This document shows positions 24,979 to 34,389 of a DNA stretch of 36,984 nucleotides, piece after piece. A program made the position numbers and the translations under genes. The notes under the pieces were generated by a model, which was not told where the DNA came from, ran no database searches, and saw only the letters and a list, made by a program, of their open reading frames with translations. Source of the stretch: Vampirovibrio sp. GTDB lineage: Bacteria > Cyanobacteriota > Vampirovibrionia > Vampirovibrionales > Vampirovibrionaceae. The DNA is taken from NCBI GenBank assembly GCA_021323475.1, contig JAJQJM010000014.1:1-36984 (forward strand). The letters are read 5' to 3'. Numbering within the stretch: the first letter of the stretch is position 1; each line of letters starts with the position of its first letter.

Positions 24979-26110
24979 GCGGCATTCCTTGCTGAATCAG
25001 CGTTTGGGCCTTTGCGGGCGAATCATCGATTAATTCCCAGCACAGCGCCGTACCGCGGGTAATCGGTGTTTTGGTCTTCTGCCCAAGAATCGTCTCGTAA
25101 TATTTGGGAGACAGACCCAGTCCCGGCCGAATGGCTCGCACATTCTCAGCGGAAAACACCTCACCGGCCTGCATATCCTCCACCACATACAACGTACGGC
25201 GAAATTGCAAAGATGCCTTCTCCCGGTCTGATGGCCCCAGGTGCACCGAGCCCAGCGCCTGCCGGGCAATGGCTGCTTCCTGCACCAGTTGCTTTAGTTC
25301 CAGCGGTTCCAGCGAGAATGCAGAATCTACCCCGCCATCATTGCGAGACAGCGTAACATGCTTTTCAATGACGGTCGCACCCACGGCAACGGCTGCAATG
25401 GCCGCCCCAATGCCCGGCGTGTGATCGGACAAACCCACCTGCACGCCGAAGCGCCCCTTGAGATACGGAATGGTTCGCAAGTGGCTTTCCGCCGGATTGG
25501 CCGGATAACTGCTGGTGCATTTCAGCAGGATTAATTGCTGGCAGCCTGCATTTTTAGCGGCCGTCACCGCATCGTCAATTTCCGCTTCGGTGGCCATGCC
25601 GGTGGAAATAATCAACGGCTTGCCGGTAGAGGCCGCCTTTTTAATCAGGGGCAAATCCAGAATTTCAAAGGAGGCAATTTTATAGGCTGGTACCTGCAAT
25701 GTCTCTAAAAAATCCACCGCCGTCGCATCAAACGGGGAACTGAAACAAATCAGCCCCAACTCCCGGCAGCGGCGCATAATCGGCTCATGCCACTCCCATG
25801 GGGTATGGGCTTTTTCATAAAGCTGGTACAGCGATTCACCTTGCCACAGGCTTTTTGGATCTTCAATAAAAAATTCGCCTTCCGACAGGTTCAAGGTCAT
25901 GGTTTCGGCGGTGTAGGTTTGCAGTTTCAGGGCATCCGCGCCAGCGGCGGCCACCGCGTCCACAATCGCCAGGGCGCGCTCCAGTGAGCGGTTATGGTTG
26001 CCGGACAACTCCGCAATGATAAACGGCGGATGGTTCGGCCCCACCGGGCGCCCCTGAATGATTACTTCAGAGTCATTCGTACTACCAGAGTTAAGGGAAG
26101 TCGTATTCAT
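24968..26110 (-). CDS. pseI: Pseudaminic acid synthase
   Basis: PseI of the NeuB family condenses 6-deoxy-AltdiNAc with phosphoenolpyruvate to pseudaminic acid. The TIM barrel shows PPFIIAELSGNHNRSLERAL, ADALKLQTYTAETMTLNL, CFSSPFDATAVDFLE, AYKIASFEILDLPLIKKAA, PLIISTGMATEAEIDDAV, LLKCTSSYPANP and GLSDHTPGIGAAIAAVAVGA with IEKHVTL. The C-terminal SAF (antifreeze-like) domain begins at RRTLYVVEDMQAGEVFSAEN and includes RAIRPGLGLSPKYYETILG. ATG 26110 has GGGAGG nine bases upstream and overlaps the end of pseH by 20 bases. The alternative upstream frame has no such site. NeuB-type PseI rather than NeuB itself is inferred from the PseB/C/G/H context. Confidence 0.93.
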   Translation of the reverse strand: MNTTSLNSGSTNDSEVIIQGRPVGPNHPPFIIAELSGNHNRSLERALAIVDAVAAAGADALKLQTYTAETMTLNLSEGEFFIEDPKSLWQGESLYQLYEKAHTPWEWHEPIMRRCRELGLICFSSPFDATAVDFLETLQVPAYKIASFEILDLPLIKKAASTGKPLIISTGMATEAEIDDAVTAAKNAGCQQLILLKCTSSYPANPAESHLRTIPYLKGRFGVQVGLSDHTPGIGAAIAAVAVGATVIEKHVTLSRNDGGVDSAFSLEPLELKQLVQEAAIARQALGSVHLGPSDREKASLQFRRTLYVVEDMQAGEVFSAENVRAIRPGLGLSPKYYETILGQKTKTPITRGTALCWELIDDSPAKAQTLIQQGMPHAH

Positions 26111-26558
26111 ATCGTAGAACCTCCCGAGTGGACAATTCCGTATTCCGGCGATATCCGGCCTTTTCAAACACCCGGATCGACGGACTATTTTCCGACACGA
26201 TTTCAGCGATTAACCGCTGAACTTCAGGACGCTGATCCTGCATCCATTGTATCCCGGCCAGGAGCAAGTGCGCCCCATACCCTTGACCTATTTTTTCGGG
26301 TACCAGATAGACGGATACCCATGCCTGCGTCGCCTCCACATCAAACCGAAGCACACCAACAGGCCCCCCGCCTGATTCCGCAATCAGCAACGCCTGGTTT
26401 GGATTTGCCAATATTTTTTCCAGCCACAAACCATGCGTTTGCCAGGAAATCGCGGAGGAATCCAACGAAAATCGCCGTACCGCCTCATGGTTCCGCCAGA
26501 AAAACAGATTCTTCTTGTCCTGAATGGTCGCAGGCCGCAGGATAAATGTAACCAGCAT
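26091..26558 (-). CDS. pseH: UDP-4-amino-sugar N-acetyltransferase
   Basis: PseH, a GNAT enzyme that acetylates the 4-amino group made by PseC. It shows the PseH-type start FILRPATIQDKKNLFFWRNH (Arg-Asn just before the substrate loop), then SAISWQTHGLWLEKIL, the acetyl-CoA loop VPEKIGQGYGAHLLLAGIQW (about 87-106) and NSPSIRVFEKAGYRRNTELS. Length 155 suits PseH (about 160-180). The start ATG shares its A with the TGA stop of the amidotransferase upstream, and the end overlaps pseI, so all three are translated as a unit. Confidence 0.85.
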   Translation of the reverse strand: MLVTFILRPATIQDKKNLFFWRNHEAVRRFSLDSSAISWQTHGLWLEKILANPNQALLIAESGGGPVGVLRFDVEATQAWVSVYLVPEKIGQGYGAHLLLAGIQWMQDQRPEVQRLIAEIVSENSPSIRVFEKAGYRRNTELSTREVLRYEYDFP

Positions 26559-27772
26559 CAGCGTGGCACCGGCTCATTGCGGAAATGGCTCCAATCGGGA
26601 TTTAACGCCGTCAATTTGGGAACCGGGTAAACAGATCGCCCGCCCCAGATGTTGTCCTTCTCCCACAAACCATCCGCGTTTTTGGCCCACACGCGGGAAT
26701 CCCGGAACGTGTCCGCAATGGCATCGAAGGCATCCTCGCTCATGCCGGTGTATTCCAGCCAGCGCAACAAATCGCGGGATTTGACATGATCATACTTTCG
26801 CACTAATTCAATGCCTTCTTCCCGGCTGATTTTACCGCCGCGTATGTCCTTGCACACATGGTCCGAACAACGCCCGTAGCCGAATTTAATGAACTTCAAA
26901 TAATCGTGCATCCCGTTCTCATGCATGTCATCCAGGTTGGACATGCGGCGATAGGTACGCTCAAACTCAAACGGGGCCTCCTCAAAGCCGAACTGTTTCA
27001 TCAGCTCGGTTTGTTTATTGGCGTCCCAATCCACAAAATTGCCCAGGTAAATGCCGCGCACCCCGACGGCTTCCAATTCATCATCCGTGGGATATTGGCA
27101 CCACAGCATGTCTTTGGCCTGAATACCCTCTTCGTTACCGGGGTTGGCCCCATCCAGCATGTCGAACCAGTCAAAGCCGCGCTGCGCATGTTCCAGCCGG
27201 AATTTGGCGGTCATCTCAATTAAATCCTTCAGGGAGAACATGCCGCCCAAATCCATATACCCATGCTCGCCCCAGATGATCAGCGGAATATTCATCTTTA
27301 CCGCCACCTGCACCGGGTAGGTAAAAATTCCGGCGTGGGCATGCCAGTTCATATCGCCCATTTTCTTGAGGCAGAGCCGGTTGAGTTTTTTCAGCACGTG
27401 CGGGCTGGGGCTGAAAAAGTGATGATCCACCCCGAACACATCGCGCATGCGCTTTAAATTCCGCAGGCCCACATCCAGGTAATTGTTGCCGTTATAGGTC
27501 ACCAACAGCGGATTCAATCCCAGCACTTCCTTCACGTAATAGGTCTGGAACCAGCTATCTTTGCCGCCGCTCACCGGAATAATGCATTCGTAATTGCTGC
27601 CATCAGGCAAGCGATATTCGTCCACTAGCTCCAGCAGCCATTCGTGGCGCTTCGCCCAATTAATCGTTGCCTTTTGGGCATGCACCCGGCAGCCGCTGCA
27701 CACTTCCGCCTCGTCAAAGTTCAGCGGGACGGCGGATACCATCGGATACACACACTGGCTGCAATATTGCAT
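26558..27772 (-). CDS. pseA: N-acetyl sugar amidotransferase (PseA/WbpG/WbuX type)
   Basis: The enzyme uses ammonia to turn an N-acetyl group into an acetamidino group, as in Pse5Ac7Am or amidino sugars of O-antigens. It starts with a zinc-type YCSQCVYPM...VCSGCRVH (Cys-x-x-Cys pairs at about 4-7 and 26-29), then the PP-loop ATP-pyrophosphatase motif IIPVSGGKDSWFQTYY (about 64-79), LVTYNGNNYLDVGLRNL and IIWGEHGYMDLGG. 404 residues is the family size. GGGAG lies 8 bases before ATG. The HisF- and HisH-like genes just upstream supply the ammonia machinery, as in WbpG/HisH/HisF and WbuX/Y/Z systems. The symbol reflects context; WbpG-type is equally fair. Confidence 0.9.
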   Translation of the reverse strand: MQYCSQCVYPMVSAVPLNFDEAEVCSGCRVHAQKATINWAKRHEWLLELVDEYRLPDGSNYECIIPVSGGKDSWFQTYYVKEVLGLNPLLVTYNGNNYLDVGLRNLKRMRDVFGVDHHFFSPSPHVLKKLNRLCLKKMGDMNWHAHAGIFTYPVQVAVKMNIPLIIWGEHGYMDLGGMFSLKDLIEMTAKFRLEHAQRGFDWFDMLDGANPGNEEGIQAKDMLWCQYPTDDELEAVGVRGIYLGNFVDWDANKQTELMKQFGFEEAPFEFERTYRRMSNLDDMHENGMHDYLKFIKFGYGRCSDHVCKDIRGGKISREEGIELVRKYDHVKSRDLLRWLEYTGMSEDAFDAIADTFRDSRVWAKNADGLWEKDNIWGGRSVYPVPKLTALNPDWSHFRNEPVPR

Positions 27773-27798
27773 CCATTACACTCCCAAGTCCAATACTG

Positions 27799-28590
27799 TT
27801 ATTGTCTCACATTCATGCCCAAGCGGATGAGCGATTTACGGGCCTGCTTGGCGCTCAGCTCGGTAAAGTGGAAAATATTCCCGGCGGCCACCGCATCGGC
27901 ATGACCTTCCTGAATGCCTTCGGCGAAATGCGGGAACCGGCCCACCCCGCCGCAGGCAATCACCGGAATGTTCACCGCATCCGCCACGCTGCGGATGAGC
28001 GAAAGATCATAGCCGGTGGCCATGCCATCGCGATCAATCGAATTCAGGAAAATTTCCCCGGCGCCCAGCCGCTCGACTGCTTTCGCCCAATCCACCGGGT
28101 GCTTGCCGGTGGGCGTTTGCCCGTGGCGATAATAGACTTCGTAGCGGCCATCCGCATGCCGTTTCACATCGATGGAGACAATAATCGCCTGGCTGCCGAA
28201 ATATTTGGCGCTTTCGGTAATAAAAGCCGGATTATCGATGGCAATGGTGTTTAAGGTTACTTTGTCCGCCCCGCGGGAGATACGATCCTGAATGTCCTGC
28301 ATGGTGCGAATCCGTCCGCCGAAGGTCAGCGGCATGAAACAAGTTTTGGAAATGGCCTCCAGAATATTCAACACGTTGGTTTCGTTTTTGACTTTCAAAT
28401 CGTCCCGGCGAATGTCGTATTGGTCATTCTCGCTGATATCGATGTAAATCAGCTCATCCACATCCCAGGCGTTAAAGCGTTCCACCTGATGAATGGCGTT
28501 GCCCAGCAATTGATGCGTCTTGAATTGCTCACTGCGCACCAGAAATCCGTTTTTTAGAAACAGGCAGGGAATCAGCCGTTTTTTCAGCAT
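27799..28590 (-). CDS. HisF-like cyclase subunit of the sugar-amidating system
   Basis: A TIM-barrel homologue of imidazole glycerol phosphate synthase subunit HisF, in the WbuZ/PseA-associated branch. Family strands are visible: KRLIPCLFLKNGFLVRS, VDELIYIDISENDQYD, MPLTFGGRIRTMQDI, GADKVTLNTIAIDNP, AIIVSIDVKRHADGR, GEIFLNSIDRDGMATGYD, IPVIACGGVGRF and DAVAAGNIFHF. Position 11, Asp in true HisF (IPCLDVKDG), is Phe here, while the second catalytic Asp (SIDVKR) stays. This fits a channel for ammonia rather than histidine synthesis. The start lies inside the end of the HisH-like gene (7-base overlap), so the pair is co-translated. Confidence 0.9.
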   Translation of the reverse strand: MLKKRLIPCLFLKNGFLVRSEQFKTHQLLGNAIHQVERFNAWDVDELIYIDISENDQYDIRRDDLKVKNETNVLNILEAISKTCFMPLTFGGRIRTMQDIQDRISRGADKVTLNTIAIDNPAFITESAKYFGSQAIIVSIDVKRHADGRYEVYYRHGQTPTGKHPVDWAKAVERLGAGEIFLNSIDRDGMATGYDLSLIRSVADAVNIPVIACGGVGRFPHFAEGIQEGHADAVAAGNIFHFTELSAKQARKSLIRLGMNVRQ

Positions 28591-29267
28591 GCCTGGCCTT
28601 TCTGTGCCGTGGTTGCCAGTTTTAGAAAACTCGAGAGCAGCGCCAACCCATACTTCTGACTTTTTTCCGGGTGGAATTGCACGGCATGGATATTTCCCTG
28701 TTGAATCACGGCCGGAAATTCAATGCCGTACTCGCAGGCTCCAAGCACAATATCCGGCTCATTGCATCGCAAATAGTAACTATGCACGAAGTAATACGTA
28801 TGCGCCACATCCACAGCACCGGTTAAAGCGTTATTTCGAACCGTCCTGACATCATTCCAGCCCACATGGGGCACTTTCAGGTTATGAGTTTGCTCCACCT
28901 CAAAGCGAACCACCTCCGCGTCAATCCAGCCGAGCCCGGCATGGTGGCCGCCTTCCCAACCGGTTTTCGCCAACAGTTGCATACCCACGCAAATGCCTAA
29001 AAACGGTTTTTTCTCATCCAGAACCAGCCGTTCCAGAACCGGAATCAAACCAAACCGTCGCAGGTTCGCCATCCCATCGGCAAAAGCGCCCACGCCCGGC
29101 AGAATCAACGCATCCGCCTGTTGAAGCACCTCCTCATCCCTGGAAAGTTGCACAACGGATCCCAATGCCTCCAACGCATTCGCCACGGAGCGCACGTTGC
29201 CGAATTCATAATCGATCATGGCAACCCGGCAATGCCTGGCATCCGGCGCTGGTTTTTCTGGGGACAT
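28584..29267 (-). CDS. HisH-like glutamine amidotransferase subunit
   Basis: A class I glutaminase of HisH type that frees ammonia from glutamine for the amidotransferase. It has AMIDYEFGNVRSVANALEAL (about 16-35), LILPGVGAFADGMANL, the nucleophile Cys in FLGICVGMQLLAKTGWEGG (about 87-105), LKVPHVGWNDV and the catalytic His-x-Glu in AVQFHPEKSQKYG (about 197-209). The family norm is about 200 residues, so the first 15 residues here are extra and translation could start later, at ATG 29219 (MIDYEFG). The gene is first in the minus-strand amidation operon and diverges from pseB. No other histidine genes are near. Confidence 0.9.
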   Translation of the reverse strand: MSPEKPAPDARHCRVAMIDYEFGNVRSVANALEALGSVVQLSRDEEVLQQADALILPGVGAFADGMANLRRFGLIPVLERLVLDEKKPFLGICVGMQLLAKTGWEGGHHAGLGWIDAEVVRFEVEQTHNLKVPHVGWNDVRTVRNNALTGAVDVAHTYYFVHSYYLRCNEPDIVLGACEYGIEFPAVIQQGNIHAVQFHPEKSQKYGLALLSSFLKLATTAQKGQAC

Positions 29268-30374
<1,107 letters not shown>

Positions 30375-30376
30375 CG

Positions 30377-31540
30377 GTGATTCCCTACGGCAAACAGAAT
30401 ATTAACGAAGCCGACATCCAGGCGGTGATGGACGTTCTGCAATCGGACTTCATCACCCAGGGGCCGGCCATTGAACGCTTTGAAAACATTGTGGCCGACT
30501 ATTGCGGCTCTCAATACGCGGTGGCGGTCAGCAGCGCAACTGCCGCCTTGCATATCGCCTGCCTGGCTGCCGGGCTGGGTCCGGGCGACAGATTGTGGAC
30601 ATCGCCCATTACCTTTGTGGCTTCCGCCAATTGCGGGTTGTATTGTGGGGCCACGGTGGACTTTGTGGATATTGACCCGCAGACTTACAACCTCAGCATC
30701 CCGGCCTTGGAAGCAAAGTTAAAGGATGCCAAAACCAACGGCACATTGCCCAAGGTCGTGATTCCAGTCCATTTGGCCGGACAATCCTGCGATATGGCGG
30801 CCATTCGCAGACTGGCCGATGACTATGGATTTACCGTGATTGAGGACGCCTCCCATGCCATCGGCGGCAGTTATCAGGCGCATAAAGTCGGTTCCTGCCG
30901 GTTTTCGGACATGACCGTCTTCAGCTTCCACCCGGTTAAAATCGTCACCACGGGCGAAGGCGGCATGGTGTTAACCAATAATCCACAATGTTACGAACAA
31001 CTTGCTTTATTGCGAAGCCACGGCATTACCCGCAATCCCGCCCAAATGGAAAATGAGCCGCCCGGCCCGTGGTACTATGAGCAAATTGCCTTGGGCTTCA
31101 ATTACCGGATGACGGACATGCAGGCCGCCCTCGGCGCCAGCCAGATGCAGCGGATTGATGCCTTTGTACAGCGTCGTCATGAACTCGCCAAGCGCTATAA
31201 TCAGAAACTGGCGCATTTACCGGTTGCGTTACCCTGGCAGCATCCCGACACGCATTCCGCCTTTCATCTTTATAGTATTCGCCTGCAAACGGATAAAATA
31301 AGGCTTTCCCACCGGCAGGTGTTTGAGACGTTGCGGCAAGCGGGAATCGGGGTAAACCTGCATTATATTCCGGTGCATACCCAGCCTTATTACCGGCAGC
31401 TTGGCTTTCAGGAGGGCGATTTTCCCCAGGCGGAAGCGTATTACCGAACGGCCATCTCCCTGCCCCTGTTCTACGATTTAACCGAAACCCAGCAGGATTC
31501 CGTGGTTGAATCGCTGGAGGCCATTCTGAGCGATGGCTAG
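30377..31540 (+). CDS. pseC: UDP-4-keto sugar aminotransferase
   Basis: PseC, a PLP enzyme of the DegT/DnrJ/EryC1/StrS family, transfers an amino group to C4 of the PseB product. It opens IPYGKQNINEADIQAVMDVL, with AVAVSSATAALHIACLAAGL (phosphate site), ADDYGFTVIEDASHAIGGSY (Asp contacting the pyridine N), and the Schiff-base Lys in FSFHPVKIVTTGEGG. The C-terminal part has FNYRMTDMQAALGASQM and HYIPVHTQPYY. The start is GTG at 30377, two bases after the pseB stop, so translation is coupled. The length (387) is usual. Confidence 0.95.
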   Translation: MIPYGKQNINEADIQAVMDVLQSDFITQGPAIERFENIVADYCGSQYAVAVSSATAALHIACLAAGLGPGDRLWTSPITFVASANCGLYCGATVDFVDIDPQTYNLSIPALEAKLKDAKTNGTLPKVVIPVHLAGQSCDMAAIRRLADDYGFTVIEDASHAIGGSYQAHKVGSCRFSDMTVFSFHPVKIVTTGEGGMVLTNNPQCYEQLALLRSHGITRNPAQMENEPPGPWYYEQIALGFNYRMTDMQAALGASQMQRIDAFVQRRHELAKRYNQKLAHLPVALPWQHPDTHSAFHLYSIRLQTDKIRLSHRQVFETLRQAGIGVNLHYIPVHTQPYYRQLGFQEGDFPQAEAYYRTAISLPLFYDLTETQQDSVVESLEAILSDG

Positions 31541-31971
31541 CAAATTAACACTCAATCTCCCCCATTAAATACTACAAATCTAGCACAAAAATGGCGCCAT
31601 CCGTTTTTATGCGTATACAGGGACAACACCGCTACTCGAATGGGTTTCGGTGTCAAAGGGACAATAGACTGGGTTAAATTTTTCGGGGCTGCTTTTGCGT
31701 GGCCCCTTTTTATTTTTCAAAATCCGCAATATCCATCGGTAAACGGGGCGCAAAATACCGTTAATTCGCATTGTTCCGAAAACGACTGTTCCACATTTCA
31801 AATTTCCAAACTCATACAACCGGATGATTTCATTCAAGCGACAGGGCGGAACGCCGAGACGCTCAATACAGTGCGCTTCGGATCGATCATTCACAGGAAG
31901 TGTTAAACCGGATCCGCACCGCATTATGAAGATGTCGAAGGAACAATTGAGTTGGGATGGAGCATTTGAAC
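31541..31971. other. 431-base gap after pseC
   Basis: The gap holds the palindrome ATGGCGCCAT (31591-31600), the terminator at 31685-31716 and an AT-rich stretch. Short frames here (for example 31640-31906) look random. No tRNA or known RNA gene was seen. Confidence 0.4.
31685..31716 (+). terminator. Rho-independent terminator downstream of pseBC
   Basis: GGGGC (31685-31689) pairs with GCCCC (31702-31706) around a 12-base loop and is followed by CTTTTTATTTTT. It would end the pseB-pseC transcript about 145 bases after the stop, before the pilus module. Confidence 0.65.
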
Positions 31972-32280
31972 ATGAGCAAAGAAATTCTCTCGCTGGGCAT
32001 ATATAGCACCTTATCGATGGCGGTGATTATCGGTGTTTTCAGTTGGCTGGACAATACCGGGAATCTGACCTCGGATGCCGCCTTGCACCAGGCAGAACAA
32101 TCGCTGAACCGCATTTGCAGCCAGAAAGGAATCCGGGCTTCAGATCTGGAGCTGGTAGATGCCACCGCACCAGAACAAGGCAAACACGGCTGGCAATTCA
32201 CATTCAAGGCTCCCGGCAGCGGTTCCATTCTGGTGGAAGTGAACGACAACGGTAAAACCAACGCCAACGCAAACATTTGA
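31972..32280 (+). CDS. Small membrane-anchored protein
   Basis: A 102-residue protein with one N-terminal hydrophobic segment (LGIYSTLSMAVIIGVFSWL, about 7-25) followed by a small exported domain: helix DAALHQAEQSLNRICSQKGI then strands SDLELVDATAPEQG, WQFTFKAPGSGSILVEVNDN. Helix-plus-sheet of this size is reminiscent of PepSY-type modules, but too little is conserved to call it. The ATG at 31972 with GGAG nine bases upstream is preferred to ATG 31957. It precedes the PilP/GspC-like gene by 256 bases and may be part of the same pilus/secretion block. Confidence 0.6.
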   Translation: MSKEILSLGIYSTLSMAVIIGVFSWLDNTGNLTSDAALHQAEQSLNRICSQKGIRASDLELVDATAPEQGKHGWQFTFKAPGSGSILVEVNDNGKTNANANI

Positions 32281-32536
32281 CCCCAGGAACCATCAACGCA
32301 TCGCAAGCTGGACCGCCGGGGCCAACATCCGGGAAAGACAGACATGGCGGCTGGCCCTGATGCAATATCCATCTTGCAGAGGGAAGCGTGGAAGTCCGTC
32401 CAGGCACGTCGAACGGCAGGATTCAAAGTCGTCTGTTTGGATGAACCATGCCTTGAGGCAAACCGCTATGCTATGGGATGAGCATGCCCGGTAATGTGCC
32501 TGTCTTGTATAAGCACCCGCAACCGGGACCAGAAAA

Positions 32537-34312
32537 ATGGGAAAGCAGTCAAGGATGAGCGTATCGAACGGAAAGGCCGGAAAGATGCAGAGGCAGCAGT
32601 CGTCGTTACCCATGGAAACTATTTCCGAAGAAAAAACCGCCGCGCAAACGTTGCAAGAATATGCCGATATTGAGGCGCTTCGGGCCGCATACCGGGCTGT
32701 CGTCACCGCGTCGGCCCATTCGGCATTTGCGGCCAATGCAGTTCCCGGTGTTCAGCAACAACCGTCCGAGCCGTTATTAAACGCTTATCATGCCGCCGTT
32801 AACGCATTCGCAAACAGTGTACTCTCTGCCAATGGCATGCCGACCACCCAAAACAACCTGTCGTCTGCAGCTTTCCATGCAAATCAAACTGCCTCCGCGA
32901 TTCCGTCCCATCCATCCATTCCCGCTGCCGCAGCCCGGTCCGGCTCCATTGGCGCCCGCCCGCTGCCTGCCGTTCAGAACAGCAGTACATCATCACGCTC
33001 CGCTGATCATCAGTCTGGTAAAACCGTCAAGGAAAATCTGTTCTATACGCATTTGAACCCGAATCAACCAAACACCGATGCACAACGTCAGACACATGGC
33101 CAAGCGTCGCAACCGGCCAGCCGTCAGAACGCCATCACGGGTAAACAAGCGGCGCCCTTGCCCGCTGTGCCGGAAACACTCCATGACACTGCACAAACAC
33201 CAGGCAAGGCCAAAAAATACACTTTCCAAAGCAATGCGTCAAATTACACGCCGGAATTCGATATTGAACTACCGGAAAAAGAAACAAGGGAATCTCCTTC
33301 ATTCCCTGCCGTTGAACCAGCCCGGCAGCCAGCCAATTCGGGCAAAGGCGCTGAAGTGATTGGTGATGCCACACGCCCCGGCATGAATAACACGTCGATA
33401 CCCCCGCTACTGGATGACGAATATGAGTTTCTGGACTTGCCCCCCATTCCGGAATCCTGGCTGGTGAAGCTGTTTACTCGCCCGAAGCTTGCGGCCGGGA
33501 TTATCGGTATATGTGTCCTGACCTCTTCGGTGTATGCCGGGCTTGGCCTGTGGTGGCTGAACAACGGCAGCCCCATTTCCCAAGCGGCCGAACCCGTCAA
33601 TATGCTCAACATCGATGAATCCGAGCAAATTCACCGGGATAACAAGAGCCTGTTCAAGAACATTGACAGTATTCAGCAGCACAACATTATTGTGCCGAAC
33701 GAGTCCGATTCCCATAAAGCCCCGCAGCGGGATTTGTTGGCAATGGCTCCCGCGCCTTCCAAAACCTTTGATCTGCAGGATATCAAACGCAGCATCAGCG
33801 AACCAACGGGTCGGCCGGATCCCTTTGAACCCTTGCTGGGCCTCAACGGCGAAAAACAAGGCCCACCGGAAGAGGTGCAAAAGCGGGATATCCTGGAAGA
33901 TCTTCAATTCACCGGCTTTATCGGTGATATCAACTCCAAAAACAAGGTCGCCATTATCAAAGTGAACGACGCGGTTTCCGGCGCCACCAAGACACTGATT
34001 AAAAAAGCCGGGCAAACCTTCATGGTGGAAGGGGAAAAAGTCGTTTTGAAAGCCATTTCCAAAGGCTCATTGCTCTTAAGCGTTTCGGGAGAAACCCGCG
34101 TATTGAGCCTGAACCCCTACGTCGAATCCGTGGCCAGTTCCAGCAATAGCACGTCGCAAAGCGCAGCCGGAGGCGGTAACGCCGCTCCCTCCGCCAGCGG
34201 CACAGTGGCCCCGGCTTCCTCCGGTTCCGCCATGGGCGGCAGTCTGGGCAATATCCGCGCGCTGTCTGGCAATCGAAACCCGGCGAATCCCCAACTGGAA
34301 GAACCGAACTAA
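32537..34312 (+). CDS. Bitopic protein with PilP/GspC-like periplasmic end
   Basis: A 591-residue protein in three parts. Residues 1 to about 290 are Ala/Gln/Pro/Ser-rich and cytoplasmic. One membrane helix lies at about 317-338 (LAAGIIGICVLTSSVYAGLG). A periplasmic tail follows, with GRPDPFEPLLGL (about 428), the hallmark Asp-Pro-Phe of PilP, then LQFTGFIGD...KVAIIKVND...AGQTFMVEGEKVVLKAISKG and LSVSGETRVLSLNPYVE, the beta-domain that docks on a secretin N0 domain in PilP and GspC. The next gene is a secretin, as expected. The long cytoplasmic part is not usual for either family. The start at ATG 32537 has a weak site; later ATGs (32555, 32585, 32612) are possible. Confidence 0.75.
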   Translation: MGKQSRMSVSNGKAGKMQRQQSSLPMETISEEKTAAQTLQEYADIEALRAAYRAVVTASAHSAFAANAVPGVQQQPSEPLLNAYHAAVNAFANSVLSANGMPTTQNNLSSAAFHANQTASAIPSHPSIPAAAARSGSIGARPLPAVQNSSTSSRSADHQSGKTVKENLFYTHLNPNQPNTDAQRQTHGQASQPASRQNAITGKQAAPLPAVPETLHDTAQTPGKAKKYTFQSNASNYTPEFDIELPEKETRESPSFPAVEPARQPANSGKGAEVIGDATRPGMNNTSIPPLLDDEYEFLDLPPIPESWLVKLFTRPKLAAGIIGICVLTSSVYAGLGLWWLNNGSPISQAAEPVNMLNIDESEQIHRDNKSLFKNIDSIQQHNIIVPNESDSHKAPQRDLLAMAPAPSKTFDLQDIKRSISEPTGRPDPFEPLLGLNGEKQGPPEEVQKRDILEDLQFTGFIGDINSKNKVAIIKVNDAVSGATKTLIKKAGQTFMVEGEKVVLKAISKGSLLLSVSGETRVLSLNPYVESVASSSNSTSQSAAGGGNAAPSASGTVAPASSGSAMGGSLGNIRALSGNRNPANPQLEEPN

Positions 34313-34389
34313 GCATGCCGATCCCGGCGTTAAACGCATTACTGACGCATCTGCGAAGCCCATTAGAAGAGTAAAGAGGCAATTCGTCC

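Noticed and set aside
27799-29267. Histidine biosynthesis genes hisH and hisF
   Set aside because: They flank an N-acetyl sugar amidotransferase and Pse genes, the HisF copy lacks Asp11, and no other his gene is near.
31607-31924. Short frames in the gap after pseC
   Set aside because: They run through a strong terminator hairpin and have no start signals.
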